The notes beneath the pieces are model-generated. The model was given only the letters and a program-made list of their open reading frames with translations, was not told the origin of the DNA and did no database searches. The translations under genes and the position numbers were made by a program. Below are positions 19,873 through 30,000 of a DNA stretch of 64,000 nt, piece by piece. Position 1 is the first letter of the stretch. Each line of letters starts with the position of its first letter. This stretch comes from Clostridia bacterium (GTDB lineage: Bacteria > Bacillota_A > Clostridia > Oscillospirales > Acutalibacteraceae): contig JAFSFH010000013.1 of the NCBI GenBank assembly GCA_017435305.1, forward strand, positions 12,438-76,437, written 5' to 3'.

Positions 19873-22107
19873 ATGAAACATTTTAGAAAAGTTTGTTCTG
19901 TCCTCCTGGCGGTGCTGATGGTGGCGGTGATTATGCCCACCATCATCAACATCGAAACCCCCGTTGAGGCCGCCGAGGCCGGTGTGATCACCAACGGCAA
20001 TTTTGATACTGGTGATGCCACCGGCTGGGATATGAGTGAATGGAGCATTAGCATCACGAACAATTCCTCTTATCGTCGTAGTGGTTATGGCGCGCGTATT
20101 TCCGGTGCCGCTGATGTGAATGCGGTTTTGTTAACTCAGGTGATTCCGGTCAACACCAACGCTACCTATACGTTCTCTTTCTACGCAAAAGCCCCCAAGA
20201 CCGGCTGTGACTATATCGCTTGCTACACCTATTCACTGGATTTAGGTACCACTGCCGGTAGTTGCAACAGTTCCCTGGTGTCCCAGGCGACGGTCAACAC
20301 CGGCTCCAGTAGCTGGACGCAGATCACTTACACTGTTAACACCGGCTCCAATAAGTACCTGAAGATTCGTTTCATCGCTGTCGGTGGCGGAACTTACGAC
20401 GACTCTGCGATAGATGATGTTTCTTTGACCGCCACCAATCCCGGCGATACCGGCACCCACGCCAAGCCCTCTCTGGTGAATTTTGCCACCGACAAGAACC
20501 GTCCCAACAGAGATGCCAACAACATCATCGTGCAGCCCGGTTTTGAGTCTACCACCAATGCCCAGTGGAATACCACTGCTTTCCTGACCAACGGTGTGCA
20601 GGTGAAGGAGGATGCCTCCATCGCTCACTCCGGCAGCAAGTATCTGTACTATTACCGTGGCAACGTGGCGGTAACCACTTGGTCCATGTTTGAGATCACC
20701 TGTCCCACCGCGGGCAACTATGTGTTCTCTGCTTGGGTGCGTACCCCCCACCTGTCCTCTACCAACACGGGTAAGGCCAGCATTGGTATCATCGACCGTG
20801 ACACCGGCAAGTTCCTGACCTATAGCGGCAACGATTACTACGGTCACTATTCCACCGATGAGATTCAGCTGCGTTCCACCGCCACCGACGATGATTGGCA
20901 CCTGCGCTCTGTGGTGTTCTACGTGGGCGCCGCCAATTCCAACGTTAAGATCGGTATGTACGGTCTGCAGTCCACCATGTACGTGGACGACATCTCCGTT
21001 CACAAGCTGGAGAATGGTGTTACGTACGAGGGCGACCAGAAGGGCACCTTGTCCGTCAGCAGCACCTCTGTCACCAACAAGTATTGCGAGTCCGAGGACA
21101 ACCTGATTGCCGACTGCAACATGAACAGCGACGTGTCCGAGGATTTCTGGATGAACTCCTCCGGCTGGAATAACGGCTTCCTGAACTTCCAGACCGACGC
21201 CCAGAGTGCCCCCCACGGCAACACCCTGCACTATAAGGGTACCAACCCTGGCTCCAATAAGCTGTATAACTACATCAAGTTTGTCTATGTGGAGCCCAAC
21301 ACCAGCTACACCGTGTCCTTCGACTATCGTGTGGCTGCCGCCGGCAACCAGCTGATGTTCATCGACAACAACATTGAGTCGCCTCAGGTGTTTCACAAGC
21401 CCTCTCTGGGTTCTGCCAGCAACAGCTACAAGACCTATGCTTTCACCTTCAATTCCGGCAACTATAAGCGCATCGGTATCGTATTCCGCGATCACGCTTC
21501 CGCTGAGTTGTATTTCGATGACTTCCGTTTCTTCAAGACTTCTGACGGTATCGCCACCGAGCCGGAAGAGGAGATCTTCCCGAAGTTGAAGCCCCAGCAT
21601 CCTGATGAGGGTGTCAGCCGTATGGAAATGACCGAAGGCAAGTTGGGTCTGGCCTTCAAGTTCACCTTGGAGTCCAGTGGTTTGACCATTGATGAGGAAA
21701 CCATTCGTTTCAAGGATGGCCGTTATGACATTGACTACACCAATGGTAAAGTGAATGTTTTCCTGGATGGCAACACCTACAAGTTGGTCAAGGCCGGCGC
21801 TCTGATGACCAACGATTCTTCCGTGGGTCAGGATGAGTCTGCCTTTGTCCTTGAGAATGTCAAATCCGACAATACGGTAATTGACGTGTTTGCTCAAAAG
21901 GCATGGCAGCCTCCCACCGACATACTCACCTATGTGATGCGTATTGTCAACATCCCCGAGAGCCATATGTCCACTGTGATTTATGCTCGTCCCTACTACG
22001 TCTTCCAGTATGATGAGAACCGTCAGATCACCGTGTATGGTGACATTGCGTTTGACTCCTACAAGAAGATGACCGATATCAACGACGGTTGGCTGGAGTG
22101 GGACTAA
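19873..22107 (+). CDS. Secreted multi-module binding protein with GLAF/ARPYY module and NDG-tail
   Basis: A 744-residue exported protein (signal peptide 1-33; AAAGGAGG before the ATG). Three jelly-roll-like carbohydrate-binding modules start at about residues 36 (GVITNGNFDTG), 216 and 409, each closing with a VDD-type metal-site segment such as DDSAIDDVSL or MYVDDISVH. Residues about 565-728 form the module shared by eight proteins in this window: GLAFKFTL, LVKAGALMTND, IVNIPES, ARPYYVF and ITVYGDI. The protein ends INDGWLEWD, strongly like the tail of the small peptides at 56.3-62.2 kb. It follows the GH-A gene by 21 bases and likely shares its transcript. No catalytic residues or surface anchor seen; a role in binding glycan for the neighbouring hydrolase is inferred. 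Confidence 0.7.
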   Translation: MKHFRKVCSVLLAVLMVAVIMPTIINIETPVEAAEAGVITNGNFDTGDATGWDMSEWSISITNNSSYRRSGYGARISGAADVNAVLLTQVIPVNTNATYTFSFYAKAPKTGCDYIACYTYSLDLGTTAGSCNSSLVSQATVNTGSSSWTQITYTVNTGSNKYLKIRFIAVGGGTYDDSAIDDVSLTATNPGDTGTHAKPSLVNFATDKNRPNRDANNIIVQPGFESTTNAQWNTTAFLTNGVQVKEDASIAHSGSKYLYYYRGNVAVTTWSMFEITCPTAGNYVFSAWVRTPHLSSTNTGKASIGIIDRDTGKFLTYSGNDYYGHYSTDEIQLRSTATDDDWHLRSVVFYVGAANSNVKIGMYGLQSTMYVDDISVHKLENGVTYEGDQKGTLSVSSTSVTNKYCESEDNLIADCNMNSDVSEDFWMNSSGWNNGFLNFQTDAQSAPHGNTLHYKGTNPGSNKLYNYIKFVYVEPNTSYTVSFDYRVAAAGNQLMFIDNNIESPQVFHKPSLGSASNSYKTYAFTFNSGNYKRIGIVFRDHASAELYFDDFRFFKTSDGIATEPEEEIFPKLKPQHPDEGVSRMEMTEGKLGLAFKFTLESSGLTIDEETIRFKDGRYDIDYTNGKVNVFLDGNTYKLVKAGALMTNDSSVGQDESAFVLENVKSDNTVIDVFAQKAWQPPTDILTYVMRIVNIPESHMSTVIYARPYYVFQYDENRQITVYGDIAFDSYKKMTDINDGWLEWD

Positions 22108-22139
22108 TCCCTCCGCTGTAATTAGCAGTTAAACAACAG

Positions 22140-22173
22140 AATCCCGGTCACGGTCACCGTGGCCGGGATTTTT
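22140..22173 (+). terminator. Rho-independent terminator
   Basis: AATCCCGGTCACGG paired with CCGTGGCCGGGATT, then TTTT, 33 bases after the 744-residue protein gene. Confidence 0.85.
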
Positions 22174-22214
22174 AAAGCAACCTGTCAGAAATCCATAAAA
22201 CGAGGAATGTGACT

Positions 22215-23066
22215 ATGCAACAATTCAACGACTGGCTGAATACCATTCAGCATAACGGACAGGGTATCGAGCTGTATAATCTGACCGGCACCGTCTGTAT
22301 GACGCTGTTGGCGGTTTCTATACTGCTATACGTCTGGCGGCAGAGGCTGAATCCGTTTAAGGCGATTCCCATCGGGATGATCGTGTACTATTTTCTCGGC
22401 TATGCCCAGCATATAATGACCTGGTATCGCCGCGATTTTGCATTTGGTGAGGGCTTTTTCGGCACCTCCAATATCGGCTACGCCTTTACGCTGTTGCCGC
22501 TTATCTGCTGGCTGTGCGATATTACCTTTAATCTGCCCAAGGGCACGTCCGGTGAGTTGGCGGCAGTTTCCACGCTGGCGTGGCACGTCGTGGGCCGTTC
22601 CGGCTGCACCTTCTCCGGCTGCTGCCGCGGCATTGATTGTGAGTGGGGCATCTACTCTGTGTATGCCGGTGGCAACACGTTCCCCGTCTGCTGGCTGGAG
22701 AGCCTGCTCTCCTTGGGTATTTTGATTTTCCTGCTGGTGCGTATGCTCCGCCGCGGCGTTCTCCCGGAGGATACCCGTCCCCGTAAGCCGCTGGTGCAGT
22801 GGTACTACCGCCGTCGCCGGCAACCCGACAACGGGCGCGCCCTGCCGTATATGCTGCTGATGTATGGCGGCGGTCGCTTCTTCACCGAGTTTTTGCGGTA
22901 TCACCCCGAGGAGGATATTCTGTTCGGGTTCCTGCCGGAGTTCTCGGTCCACGCCCTGCTGATGGTGCTGGTGGGTGCTCTGACGCTGTACCTTAATCTG
23001 CGCAGAACGAAAGCCGCCGAGGTGGGGGAGGAGCCCCTGCCGGAGCTGAAGGCTCAGCGCCGTTAA
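22215..23066 (+). CDS. Lgt-like (prolipoprotein diacylglyceryl transferase family) membrane protein
   Basis: A 283-residue protein with about seven membrane helices. The ATG at 22215 is chosen because GAGGAA lies 7 bases upstream; an in-frame GTG at 22209 is too close. The central HVVGRSGCTFSGCC segment (residues about 133-146) and the late YGGGRFFTEFLRY correspond in position to the HG-GR-x-GN and R-x-x-x-EF-R motifs of Lgt, which attaches diacylglycerol to lipoprotein cysteines. The Asn of the usual GR-x-GN-F is replaced by Cys, and two more Cys follow, as in the divergent Lgt-like branch found in Clostridia. It may therefore not be the housekeeping enzyme. It has its own terminators on either side; no clear promoter was identified. 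Confidence 0.65.
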   Translation: MQQFNDWLNTIQHNGQGIELYNLTGTVCMTLLAVSILLYVWRQRLNPFKAIPIGMIVYYFLGYAQHIMTWYRRDFAFGEGFFGTSNIGYAFTLLPLICWLCDITFNLPKGTSGELAAVSTLAWHVVGRSGCTFSGCCRGIDCEWGIYSVYAGGNTFPVCWLESLLSLGILIFLLVRMLRRGVLPEDTRPRKPLVQWYYRRRRQPDNGRALPYMLLMYGGGRFFTEFLRYHPEEDILFGFLPEFSVHALLMVLVGALTLYLNLRRTKAAEVGEEPLPELKAQRR

Positions 23067-23078
23067 ATCGTGTTATCC

Positions 23079-23115
23079 AACAGGCTGTGACAGCATTGTC
23101 ACAGCCTGTTTTTTT
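23079..23115 (+). terminator. Rho-independent terminator
   Basis: AACAGGCTGTGACA paired with TGTCACAGCCTGTT around a GCAT loop, followed by TTTTT. Confidence 0.9.
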
Positions 23116-23219
23116 GCGCTTTTTCACCATTCTCCACCGCCGATGGAAAAATAGCCGAAAACACAGGTAAAAATAGCCGAAAATCGTGAGATTATGACAC
23201 ATTTTCTGGTGGAAAAGTA

Positions 23220-23248
23220 TTGCAAAAAAGTCCCGCATATGATAAGAT
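23220..23248 (+). promoter_or_regulatory. SigmaA promoter with long leader
   Basis: TTGCAA (23220-23225), a 17-base spacer and TAAGAT (23243-23248). The leader to the lipoprotein gene at 23407 is about 150 bases and contains no ORF that I can support. It has the same -35 type (TTGCA) as the promoters at 1621, 18040 and 43203. Confidence 0.6.
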
Positions 23249-23406
23249 TAATAATGCAGAATGGCATCAGTGTGGGTTTTTGTCTTTATAGTAACCGAAA
23301 GCAGCGCTTTTGTTTGCGATATCGGCCCACAACAGGGCTGTACGCTTACCGCGCTGCGATGCTGATTTTGTTCTATATTTAATTTTTCTTAAAGGAGGAA
23401 AATGTC

Positions 23407-24909
23407 ATGAAAACAGCGAAGTTCCATCGCCTGACCGGCGTGCTGTCTTTGGTGTTGGTAGCGGTTATGCTGCTGACCCTGGTCGGCTGCACCGGCGGCA
23501 ACCCCAACGAGCCTGATGACGGCGATAAGAGTGACGTGTCTACCACCACGACCACTACCACCGCCGCCAGCAGCACCAAGCCTACGGAGTCCACCACCAA
23601 GCCCTCCGGCAGTGGCGGTCTGCGCACCAACAAAAACGATAGCAAGACCAACACCACCCAGTCGGTGACAGCCACCACGCCCTCCATCGATCCCGGTGAG
23701 GACGTACTGGCCGGCGCTAAGAAGGCCGGCCTGAAGGGCACCAAGATCGAGATGCTGCTCTGGTGGACCTCCGGCAAGGACGATAAGGCCGAGGCCGCTA
23801 CCTTCAAGAAGGAGACCGGCATCGAGGTTACCTACAAGACCGCGGCTATGAAGAAGTATCAGGACACCCTGACCGCCCGCGTTTCTTCCGGCAACCCCCC
23901 CGCACTGGCCGCCATCATCAACGAGTGGTATCCCGCTCCCATCACCCGCGGTCTGATGCAGCCCATCGACAACGTTAAGGGTTGGAACTTCAAGGATAAG
24001 GACGTTTACGCTCTGTCCCTGATGGATCAGTTCTCCCACAAGGGCAAGCACTACGGTATCGCCCTGAAGGGCTCCAATATGACCACCTTCGAGGTGATGT
24101 TCTTCAACAAGTCCATCCTGAAAAAGTGCAAGGTCAAACAGGATCCCTATCAGCTGTGGAAAGCCGGTAAGTGGAACTGGGACACCTGCCTGGACATCGC
24201 TCTGAAGTGCACCGATAAGGATGCCAAGCGTTCCGGTATGTCCAACGTTGGTCAGTATTTCTGGATGCTGTCCGCCGGTGAGGACTTCGTTAAGTCCACC
24301 AAGGCCGGTCTGAAGAACAACATTAAGTCCTCCGGCGTTCTGAACGCCTGGAGCTGGAACTGGAACCTGATCTACGATAAGAAGGTCATTGACACCACCT
24401 ACACCGGCCAGACTCCCTTCTATCAGGGCAAGGCCGCTATGCTGGGTGCCGGCTCCTACATGATGCAGGCCGATTCCAGCCACAAGAACTACGTTCCCCA
24501 GAACATGAAGACCGACTGGGGCGTCGTTCCCTTCCCGTCCCCCAAGGGCAAGACCGTTGCCGCCTGTGAGGGTACCGTGTGGGGCTTCCCCACCGGCGTG
24601 AGCGGCAAGAAGCTGCAGGCCGCTGCCTGGTACCTGCGCTACTTCCTGGACGACTATCATTACTCCGCCCGCGACTTCTATCCCAAGGATGAGTGCTGGG
24701 AGGTTATGAAGTGGATGTGGGATCAGCCCATCCAGTCCTATAACTCCGTTGGTGTTCTCACCTACAACGGTGAGTACGATGCTTACACCATCCAGTTCGA
24801 CCTGGTCGATAACGCCGATACCAAGGCTAAGCTGAACGCCGGTATCGAGAAGTGGGATGGCATTCTGAGCGCCAACATTAAGAAGATCGAGAACGAGTTT
24901 GCGGAGTAA
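23407..24909 (+). CDS. Sugar-binding lipoprotein (family 1 extracellular solute-binding protein)
   Basis: A 500-residue lipoprotein: signal peptide with lipobox LVGC (Cys at about residue 29), a Thr/Ser-rich linker to about residue 95, then a family 1 solute-binding fold starting KIEMLLWWTSG and containing FKKETGIEV, PPALAAI and a C-terminal W-rich region. AAAGGAGG precedes the ATG. Unlike the binding protein at 4614 it has no permease genes beside it; the next genes encode a secreted hydrolase and a giant binding-module protein. It may serve permease pair 2 at 14025-15918, which has no evident binding protein of its own, or an importer outside the window. Ligand unknown. Confidence 0.85.
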   Translation: MKTAKFHRLTGVLSLVLVAVMLLTLVGCTGGNPNEPDDGDKSDVSTTTTTTTAASSTKPTESTTKPSGSGGLRTNKNDSKTNTTQSVTATTPSIDPGEDVLAGAKKAGLKGTKIEMLLWWTSGKDDKAEAATFKKETGIEVTYKTAAMKKYQDTLTARVSSGNPPALAAIINEWYPAPITRGLMQPIDNVKGWNFKDKDVYALSLMDQFSHKGKHYGIALKGSNMTTFEVMFFNKSILKKCKVKQDPYQLWKAGKWNWDTCLDIALKCTDKDAKRSGMSNVGQYFWMLSAGEDFVKSTKAGLKNNIKSSGVLNAWSWNWNLIYDKKVIDTTYTGQTPFYQGKAAMLGAGSYMMQADSSHKNYVPQNMKTDWGVVPFPSPKGKTVAACEGTVWGFPTGVSGKKLQAAAWYLRYFLDDYHYSARDFYPKDECWEVMKWMWDQPIQSYNSVGVLTYNGEYDAYTIQFDLVDNADTKAKLNAGIEKWDGILSANIKKIENEFAE

Positions 24910-24944
24910 TCAACCTTTCAGTTGATTGTAAACCCATTGATTGG

Positions 24945-24975
24945 TGTGACCTCGGCCCCTGGGGTCGAGGTCACA
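24945..24975 (+). promoter_or_regulatory. Intercistronic hairpin without U tract
   Basis: TGTGACCTCGGCCCC and its near-complement GGTCGAGGTCACA form a stable stem between the binding lipoprotein and the second GH-A gene. No T run follows, so it is more likely an mRNA-stabilising or processing element, or a weak attenuator, than a full terminator. Confidence 0.5.
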
Positions 24976-25001
24976 GCCAACCGTTTGAAAGGATGCAAGA
25001 G

Positions 25002-27071
25002 ATGAGTAGAATCAAACTTAAAATGTTACTGCCCATCCTGTGCGCCGTCACTCTGCTTTTCAGCATGGTGGGGACCATTATGGCCTCCGGCGTCACCCAG
25101 ACCTGGCGTGACGAGCCCAACGAAGTTGAAAAGATCTTAGAGCGTGACGGTTATCTGGAAGGTATCTGGTACCCCTGGTTCCAGCACAAGTGGTTGGGTC
25201 ACTGTCTGACCGGCAACGACCTGATGGCCGATGTCTTAGGCAGCAACAACCCCATGCAGGTCGGTATCGATCAGTACGGTGAGCTCAATATCTACCGTGA
25301 GATCTACAACCTGAAGGCGCTGGGATTCAACATCCTCGGTTATGAGGGCTCTCCCTTCGGCGAGGGCGTTATTTACAACAAAAACGGCGACGTCATCGGT
25401 ATCAAAGAGGAATATCTGAACAACGTGCGCCGCTTCCTGGACATCTGTAAAGAGGTCGGTATGCCGGTTCTGTGGACCGTTTGCTTCCACACCACCGCCA
25501 TCAACGACCTGTACGACGATGGCAAGCTGGTTTGGGACCGCGTGGCTCAGGCCTACGCCAACCCCGAGGTGGCCGACCACTATGCCGAGCGCTTTGTTAA
25601 GCCTCTGTGTAAGGTGCTGGCCGAGTACCCCGAGACGGTGGTGATGGTCTCCGCCGGCGTTGAGCTGGAGAACGAGATCAACGACAGCGAGATCGGTAAC
25701 TACTTCGATCAGCGTTACACCTACGGTGTCAACCAGGAGAATATGCTGTACTTCATCAATGCGGTCAACGAGATGGTGAAGCAGGAGCTGCCGGACGTGT
25801 CCCGCACCATCAGCTCCACCTCCACCGATATGTCCATCTACGAGGGCATTGACTTTGACTTCATTGGTAAGAACCACTACACCCGCAGTGCCAGCGCCCC
25901 CAACATTGAGGAGCTGCGCGGCACCACCCCCATGCTGGTCACCGAGTTCGGTCTGGGTGACGGTGTTATGGAGGAGGACGCTCTGTGGACTTTGAAGCAG
26001 TCCATGTTCCGCGATAACTTTATCAACGCCGGATACAAGGGCTGGATGTACTGGTGCTGGTCCAACCAGGGCTACGGCGGTGCCTACGACCTGCTGGCCG
26101 GCGACGGTAAGTCTACCACCGATTTCCGTGACGGCGCCTACGCCATTAAGTTTAAGGCGGACGCCTATCGTGCCGAGCATCGCGGCGAGGACATCGTCCT
26201 GGATACGCCGGTCCTGTTCTGTAACAAGGGCTCCGGCACCATCGAGTGGATCGTTTCCCGTCAGGCGACCAAGCTGTCGATCCTCCGTTCCTTCAACGGC
26301 GGTAAGACCTGGGAGACCCTGGTGAAGAAGGGCGATCCCACCAAGTATCAGGGCAACTTCAAGGGCACTTACGTGGATGAGAAGGTTGCCAATATGCAGC
26401 CGGACGGCACCAAGGTTATGTATAAGCTGATCGCTTATGATGACGACGGTAACGCCTGTGAGTCCGTTCCCTCCAACAACGCCAAGGTTGTTGGTCCTCC
26501 CGTGGACGTTTTCGCCGACTATAACTGTGACTTCGAGGACGGTATGGAAGGCTGGGAGGAGTTCGGTAAGAACGGTGAGTACGATGAAGGCGCCAACTAT
26601 AAGGCGCAGGTCATCGAGGTTGACGGCAAGAAGGTGCTGGAGTTCCGCCAGAACTATAAGGTGGAGGATGATGGCAGCATCACCCCCGCCGGCGACTGGT
26701 CCGGTATCCACCTGGACGGCATCACCGTCAAGCCCAACACCCAGTACAGAATGGTGATCAAGTATAAGATCGCTCCCGACTCCATCTTTGCAGATGAGGA
26801 GTCCACCGAGACCAATAAGATGTCCGGCTTCCTGTTCGTGCGTTATCAGGAGGCAGACGGCACCGGTAACGGTCTGGGTGACTTTGAGGACGGTCAGGAG
26901 ACCGCCTACTATATGCTCTCCGGTAGTAAGAACGAGTGGAGAGAGGACGGCGGCACGTTTAAGACCAATGCCAGCGATAAGCTGGGTCTGGATCTCCGTA
27001 CCCACGCGTTGGCCGGTAACAACCCCGTCCACTATTACATCGACAGCATTCAGCTGTTCGAGGTGATTTAA
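25002..27071 (+). CDS. Secreted clan GH-A-like glycoside hydrolase with C-terminal binding domain
   Basis: A 689-residue exported protein; ATG 25002 is preferred to ATG 24993 because GAAAGGA then has proper spacing. Signal peptide 1-28. The catalytic barrel (about 40-370) parallels the protein at 18244: GYLEGIWYPWFQHKWLG, LKALGFNILGYEG, FLDICKEVGMPVLWTV, the acid/base candidate Glu225 in ENEIND and the nucleophile candidate Glu315 in VTEFGLGDG, 90 residues apart. A fibronectin-like stretch (about 390-495) and a C-terminal jelly-roll binding module (about 505-689, starting YNCDFEDGMEGWEEFG and ending VHYYIDSIQLFEV) follow; the 18244 protein lacks the latter. It is 15 bases before the giant scaffold-like gene. 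Substrate unknown. Confidence 0.7.
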   Translation: MSRIKLKMLLPILCAVTLLFSMVGTIMASGVTQTWRDEPNEVEKILERDGYLEGIWYPWFQHKWLGHCLTGNDLMADVLGSNNPMQVGIDQYGELNIYREIYNLKALGFNILGYEGSPFGEGVIYNKNGDVIGIKEEYLNNVRRFLDICKEVGMPVLWTVCFHTTAINDLYDDGKLVWDRVAQAYANPEVADHYAERFVKPLCKVLAEYPETVVMVSAGVELENEINDSEIGNYFDQRYTYGVNQENMLYFINAVNEMVKQELPDVSRTISSTSTDMSIYEGIDFDFIGKNHYTRSASAPNIEELRGTTPMLVTEFGLGDGVMEEDALWTLKQSMFRDNFINAGYKGWMYWCWSNQGYGGAYDLLAGDGKSTTDFRDGAYAIKFKADAYRAEHRGEDIVLDTPVLFCNKGSGTIEWIVSRQATKLSILRSFNGGKTWETLVKKGDPTKYQGNFKGTYVDEKVANMQPDGTKVMYKLIAYDDDGNACESVPSNNAKVVGPPVDVFADYNCDFEDGMEGWEEFGKNGEYDEGANYKAQVIEVDGKKVLEFRQNYKVEDDGSITPAGDWSGIHLDGITVKPNTQYRMVIKYKIAPDSIFADEESTETNKMSGFLFVRYQEADGTGNGLGDFEDGQETAYYMLSGSKNEWREDGGTFKTNASDKLGLDLRTHALAGNNPVHYYIDSIQLFEVI

Positions 27072-27086
27072 GGAGGTGGAGAGAAT

Positions 27087-30000
27087 ATGTTTAAGATGAA
27101 TATGAAAAAAGCATTGGCTCTCCTGGCCTCCCTTTTGATGCTGTGTACGCTGATTCCCCTGAGTGCGATTCTCGCCACCGCTGACGTCAACAATCTGGTG
27201 GTCAACGGCGATTTCGAGAACGGTACCAACGGCTGGGCAGTGAACGCCGGCGCCTCTATTGCGGGCGGCGACACCCACGCCGGCAGCGGTGCTCTGCGGA
27301 TGGAGAACCCCAGCGCCTGGGGCGAGGCCGCCACGCAGGTGGTGGCCGTTGAGGCGAACACCAAATATACCCTCACCTGGTATTCCAAGCGCGTGAGCGG
27401 TAACGGCGCCTTTGACCTGTTCATTATGAACAACAATGGCTACGCCAACCTGGACCGTGAGGGCGCTAACTGGATGAACGAGACCTCCGGCAACTGGGTC
27501 AAGAACGAGTGCGTTGTCAGTACCGGCACCGCCACCCAGGTTCTGCTGAAGTGGTCCTGCGAGGTCGCCAACGCCGGTGTCATTCTGGTGGACGACCTGA
27601 CCATGGTCAAGGTCGGCGGCGCCCCCGACGCCCCCGATGTCGATGATACCGTGATGAATATGGACTTTGAGGACGGCGTGGCCGTCTTCACTCCCGGCTC
27701 TGTGGTTTCCGATGGCAGCAACTGCCTGAAGTGGACGGCCACCGGCGGCTGGAGTGCTACTTATCGCACGGTCACCGGCGTTCAGAAGAACACCGAGTAC
27801 ACCATCACCTTTAAGGCTAAGGGTAGCGTGGCGGGTGCCATGGGCATCACCATCCAGTCCGGTGACTGGGGTGCCTTCTACAACGGCCCGACCTTTGACG
27901 TCACTACCGCGTGGAAGGAATACACCCTTACCACCAATGTAGAGAATATTCCCACCAGCAGCGGCTCCATTCTGTTTAAGTTCCAGGATGTGGGCGTGGC
28001 TATGGATCTGTACGTTGACGATCTGGTTATGGTGAAGAAGGGCTCCGAGCCCGACGTCCCCGACATTCCCGACGTTCCCGGCACCAACGTGGTGGTTAAC
28101 GGCGATTTCGAGAATGGCATCAACGGCTGGAATCTGGCCGCCACCGCCCTGGTCGTGGGGGATGATACCCACGCCGGTAACGGCGCTCTAAAGCTGGAGA
28201 ATCCCACCGCTTGGGGCGAGGCTGCGACGCAGGTCGTGACCGTAGAGCCCAACACCGAGTACACCATCACCTGGTATACCAAGCGTGTGAGCGGCAACGG
28301 CGCCTTTAACCTGTTCACGATGAACAACAACGGCTACGCCAATCTGACCACCGTCAGCGGTCAGAACTGGATGAACGAGACCTCCGGCAACTGGGTTAAG
28401 AACGAGTACGTCGTCAATACCGGCGATGCCACTCAGGTTCTGCTGAAGTGGTCCTGCGAGGCCGCCAATGCCGGCGTGATCTACATCGACGATCTGATCA
28501 TGGTAAAGGCCGGCGAGGAGCCTGTGATTCCTCCCGCCACCGGCAATCTGATCGTCAACGGCGATCTGGAGACCGGCGAGGTTGCTCCCTGGGATAACCT
28601 GTGGGGCTCCAACACCGTCTCCATCGTGGAGGGTCATAACAGTTCCAACGCGTTGAACGTCATTTCCGGCACCTGGAAGCACGTCCGCCAGAAGGTGACT
28701 GTGGAGCCCAACACCGATTACGTGCTCACCGCCTGGTCTAAGGGCGCTGTGGATATGACCCTGCTGGTCAAGGATGGTGCCGATTCCGTCAACGTGGCTC
28801 AGGCCGGTTTTGGCAGTGGTTCCGACTGGACCAAGACCTCTGTGGAGTTCAACTCCGCCGGCTACACCGAGCTCTATGTCGGTGTGATGGGTAATACGGA
28901 CAGCTCTGTGGGTACCTTCGACGATTTCGAGTTGGTTAAGAAAGAGGATGAGCCCGTTCCGCCTCCCGCCACCGGCGATCTGATCGTCAACGGAGACCTG
29001 GAGACCGGCGAGGTTGATCCTTGGGAGAACGTATGGGGCGCCAGCACCGTCTCTATTGTGGCGGGTCGCGACAGCTCCAGCGCTCTGAACGTCATCTCCG
29101 GCACCTGGAAGGTTGTCCGACAGAAGGTGACGGTGGAGCCCAACACCGATTACGTGTACAGCGTCTGGTCTAAGGACGCTGTGGAGATGACCCTGCTGGT
29201 CAAGGACGGCGCCGACACCGCTAACGTGGCTCAGGCCGGTATTGGCAGCAGCTCCGACTGGACCAAGACCTCTGTGGAGTTCAACTCCGGCAGCTACACC
29301 GAGATCTACGTCGGTGTGATGGGTAATACGGATAGTTCCGTCGGTACCTTCGACGATTTCGAGCTGACCGTCAAGGGCGATGAGCCCGATGAGCCCGACC
29401 AGCCCGATGTGCCCACCTATCCCACCGAGCTGATCAACGGTGACTTCGAGAACGGCACCGAGGGATGGGCTGTGAACGGCTCCTGCGCCAGCAACAGCAC
29501 CGACGCCCATAAGGGTGCCTCCGCTCTGCAGCTGGATAACCCCAGCGCCTGGAGTGAGGCCGCTCTGCAGGCGGTTTCCGTGCAGAAGAATACCAACTAC
29601 GTTATCACTTGGTATGCCAAGCGCGTTTCCGGCACCGGCGCTTTCAACCTGATTCTGATGAACGACAAGAATGATAACTATTCTGTGGACGGTCAGAACT
29701 GGATGAATGAAACCTCCGGCGACTGGACCAAGTATAAGGTCGTTCTCGCCACCGGCGAAAACACCGTAATCAAGTTCAAGTTCACCAACGAGGCCGCCAA
29801 CCCCGGCGTGATCCTGATTGACGACGTCAGCATGATCATCGAGGGATCCGAGCCTGTGGATCCCACCGGCAATCTGATTAAGAACGGCAGCTTTGAGGAT
29901 GGACGTGATGAGTGGAATTGGGGCGGCGATTCCGTCCTGTATAAGGATGACTATTATGAGGGCAGCCAGTCTGCCAAGCTGTCTCACTCCGCTCAGTGGG

